Notes under the pieces: generated by a model | What the model saw: only the letters and a program-made list of their open reading frames with translations | The model's database searches: none | Told to the model about the DNA's origin: nothing | Part shown: positions 55,429 through 57,013 of the stretch, piece by piece | How positions within the stretch are numbered: the stretch's first letter is position 1 | How the letters are laid out: each line of letters starts with the position of its first letter | Assembly: GCA_021166845.1 (NCBI GenBank) | Contig: JAJPEP010000023.1 | Coordinates: forward strand, 1 to 57,013 | From: Thiobacillus sp. | GTDB taxonomy: Bacteria; Pseudomonadota; Gammaproteobacteria; Burkholderiales; Thiobacillaceae | Length of the DNA stretch: 57,013 nucleotides | Direction: 5' to 3' | Made by a program: the position numbers and the translations under genes

Positions 55429-56371
55429 CGTATTCAACGGCGATGCCGACGGCCTCTGCGCCCTTCATCAGTTGCGCCTGGCCGACCCCGCCGATTCCAG
55501 GCTGGTCACCGGTCCCAAGCGCGAAATCAGCCTGCTGAAACGGGTCGAAGCCCAATCGGGAGACCGCGTTACCGTGCTCGACATCGCGCTGTCGAAGAAC
55601 CGCGATGCGCTGGACAAACTGCTCGAAGCGGGCGCGCATGTGCGCTACTTCGACCACCATCAGCCGGGCGACATTCCGGTTCACCCGAATTTCGAACCGC
55701 ACATCGATACCGATGCCAACGTCTGCACCAGCCTGCTGGTGAACCGGTATCTGCAGGGCAGGCATCTGGCGTGGGCGGTCGCCGCCGCGTTTGGCGACAA
55801 CCTCGCCGATGCCGCAAGGCAGGCCGCCGTGCCACTGAGACTGTCTGCCGGCCAGCTGGCGCAATTGCAGTCGCTGGGCGAATGCCTCAACTACAACGGC
55901 TACGGCGAAACGCTCGACGACCTGTTTTTCGACCCGGCGGATTTATATCGCCAGCTGCGCCCGTTTGCCGACCCCTTCGCCTTCATCGCCGAGTCGCCGG
56001 CCTATCCAACGCTGAAAACCGGCTACCAGGAAGACATGGCGCGCGCCGTTGCCGTGGAACCCATGGAAGCGCGCGCCAGCGGCCGCATCTTCATGCTGCC
56101 CGCCGAAAAATGGGCGCGGCGGATTTCCGGCGTGTTCGGCAACCGGCTGGCAGTCGAGTCGCCCGCGCAGGCGCATGCCGTACTCACCGGCAAGCCGGAA
56201 GGCGGCTACCTCGTCAGCGTGCGCGCGCCGCTGGTTGCCCGATCGGGCGCGGACGATCTGTGCAGCCAGTTCGACAGCGGCGGCGGTCGCCGTGGCGCCG
56301 CCGGCATCAACCACTTGCCGGAATCCGAGCTTGGCCGGTTTATTGCCTTGTTTTTCAAAACTTTTGACTGA
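55415..56371 (+). CDS. DHH-family phosphoesterase
   Basis: 318 residues. Metal-binding motifs of the DHH superfamily are D10-x-D12 (FNGDADGLCALHQL), LDIALSKN and D80-H81-H82. The C-terminal part ends GGGRRGAAGINHLP, the DHHA1-type GGGH-like substrate loop with Arg in place of His. Superfamily members include NrnA (nano-RNase and pAp phosphatase), RecJ and cyclic-di-AMP phosphodiesterases; length and layout are closest to NrnA-like proteins. The start lies inside the VanZ gene (14-bp overlap) and an ATP-sulfurylase-like gene follows at 23 bp, which makes a role in adenosine-phosphate turnover plausible. Confidence 0.8.
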   Translation: MNLIDVFNGDADGLCALHQLRLADPADSRLVTGPKREISLLKRVEAQSGDRVTVLDIALSKNRDALDKLLEAGAHVRYFDHHQPGDIPVHPNFEPHIDTDANVCTSLLVNRYLQGRHLAWAVAAAFGDNLADAARQAAVPLRLSAGQLAQLQSLGECLNYNGYGETLDDLFFDPADLYRQLRPFADPFAFIAESPAYPTLKTGYQEDMARAVAVEPMEARASGRIFMLPAEKWARRISGVFGNRLAVESPAQAHAVLTGKPEGGYLVSVRAPLVARSGADDLCSQFDSGGGRRGAAGINHLPESELGRFIALFFKTFD

Positions 56372-56393
56372 CGCGGTTTTACCCCGAGCTAAC

Positions 56394-57013
56394 ATGAATC
56401 AACTGATCGAACCTTACGGCGGCACCCTCGTCAACCTGATCGGCCCTGCCGGGAGCGAGGCGCTCAAACGGGAAGCATTGGGCCTGCCTTCGCTCGATCT
56501 CGACTGGCGGCAGCAGTGCGAGCTTGAAATGCTGATGAGCGGCGCCTACTCGCCGCTTGCCGGCTTCATGACGCGCGCGCAATGCGTGCAGGTCGCCACC
56601 GAAATGAAGCTCGATAATGGCGCTTTCTGGCCGCTGCCGGTCACGCTCGGCAGCCGTCAAAAGATCGCGGCCGAGCTGAAGCCGGGCGACCGGGTGGCGC
56701 TGCGCGACGGCGAAGGATTCATGCTCGCGGTGCTGACCGTCAGCGACGTGTGGCGGGATGGCGACAGTTGGCATCTGGGCGGCCGCGTCGAGGGCGCATC
56801 CCTGCCGTCGCATCCGGACTTTGCCAGCCTGCGCGCCACCCCGGCCGAGTTGCGCGCGCTGCTTGCCCGCCGCGGCTGGCGACGCGTCATTGCCTGGCAG
56901 GCACATCATCCGATGCACCGTGCGCAGTTCGAGTTCTGCCTGAAAAGTGCGATCGAGAACGAGGCCAACCTGCTGCTGCATCCGCAGGTGGGCGGGGACA
57001 TCACCGACGCGCC
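56394..57013 (+). CDS. ATP-sulfurylase-like protein, N-terminal part (runs off window)
   Basis: The first 206 residues are visible. The PUA-like N-terminal domain is clear (ELEMLMSGAYSPLAGFMTRAQCVQV, FWPLPVTLGS, PGDRVALRDGEGFMLAVLTV, with the usual spacing), and the catalytic domain begins at about 150 (TPAELRALLARRGWRRVIAWQ). Sulfate adenylyltransferase joins sulfate and ATP to APS. The segment that should read QTRNPxHRxH is Q169-AHHPMHRA-Q178: the RN pair and the second His are replaced, although P173-M-H175-R is kept. Such changes hit sulfate- and ATP-binding residues, so the protein may have lost or altered activity. A C-terminal APS kinase domain may follow outside the window. Confidence 0.8.
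   Translation, partial: MNQLIEPYGGTLVNLIGPAGSEALKREALGLPSLDLDWRQQCELEMLMSGAYSPLAGFMTRAQCVQVATEMKLDNGAFWPLPVTLGSRQKIAAELKPGDRVALRDGEGFMLAVLTVSDVWRDGDSWHLGGRVEGASLPSHPDFASLRATPAELRALLARRGWRRVIAWQAHHPMHRAQFEFCLKSAIENEANLLLHPQVGGDITDA

Overview
The window reads as chromosome of a GC-rich betaproteobacterium, most likely in the Nitrosomonadales (Thiobacillaceae, Sulfuricellaceae or Gallionellaceae-like). Pointers are the block hemB-engB-cytochrome c4-resB-ccsB-aroQ-accB-accC-prmA, a two-subunit glycine dehydrogenase (gcvPA/gcvPB), system II cytochrome c maturation, the PEP-CTERM/exosortase-associated genes prsK, prsR and prsT with an EpsB-type sugar transferase, and pilMNOPQ followed by aroK. The lineage is inferred from gene content; no rRNA or tRNA gene was seen.

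Layout. 1-2.4 kb is decaying DNA: the end of an IS66-type element lies inside a universal-stress-protein gene, next to a frameshifted and C-terminally truncated MgtA-like P-type ATPase. 2.6-10.7 kb holds rep, a glutaredoxin-like gene, apaH, an ornithine-lipid pair (olsB, olsA), a glycine-zipper lipoprotein, a PfkB kinase and a short FimV-like protein. 10.7-16.6 kb is the glycine-cleavage operon gcvT-gcvH-gcvPA-tpx-gcvPB-dgkA, read on the minus strand behind a tandem glycine riboswitch and an intrinsic terminator. 16.6-21.1 kb is aroQ-accB-accC-prmA-DUF3426, and 21.3-25.4 kb is the ccsB/resB and cytochrome c4 block. Five copies of an unusual palindromic repeat built from TCAGGGG-like heptamers sit between cistrons of the gcv and acc operons. 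25.4-27.3 kb carries engB and hemB, with a probable small RNA between them on the opposite strand.

27.35-30.15 kb is the most novel-looking unit: a FeeM-like N-acyl amino acid synthase, a ThiF/E1-type adenylating enzyme and a MoeY-like nitroreductase, the first two overlapping. It looks like a small acyl-amino-acid modification pathway. 30.4-42.3 kb is a PEP-CTERM module: a secreted PEP-CTERM protein behind a sigma-54-type promoter, then two tandem prsT TPR lipoproteins, the sigma-54 activator PrsR, the kinase PrsK and an EpsB-type sugar transferase. 42.4-45.4 kb has PBP1a and a conserved gene of unknown function. 45.5-51.3 kb is the type IV pilus operon pilMNOPQ and aroK.

After aroK the usual aroB is missing. 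A 636-bp repeat-rich intergenic element with inverted ends lies there instead. Downstream come a secreted beta-helix protein, a triple-VanZ membrane protein, a DHH phosphoesterase and the start of an ATP-sulfurylase-like protein whose normally invariant active-site motifs are altered. These four overlap or are closely spaced and may serve cell-surface polysaccharide or sulfate chemistry, which is inference only.
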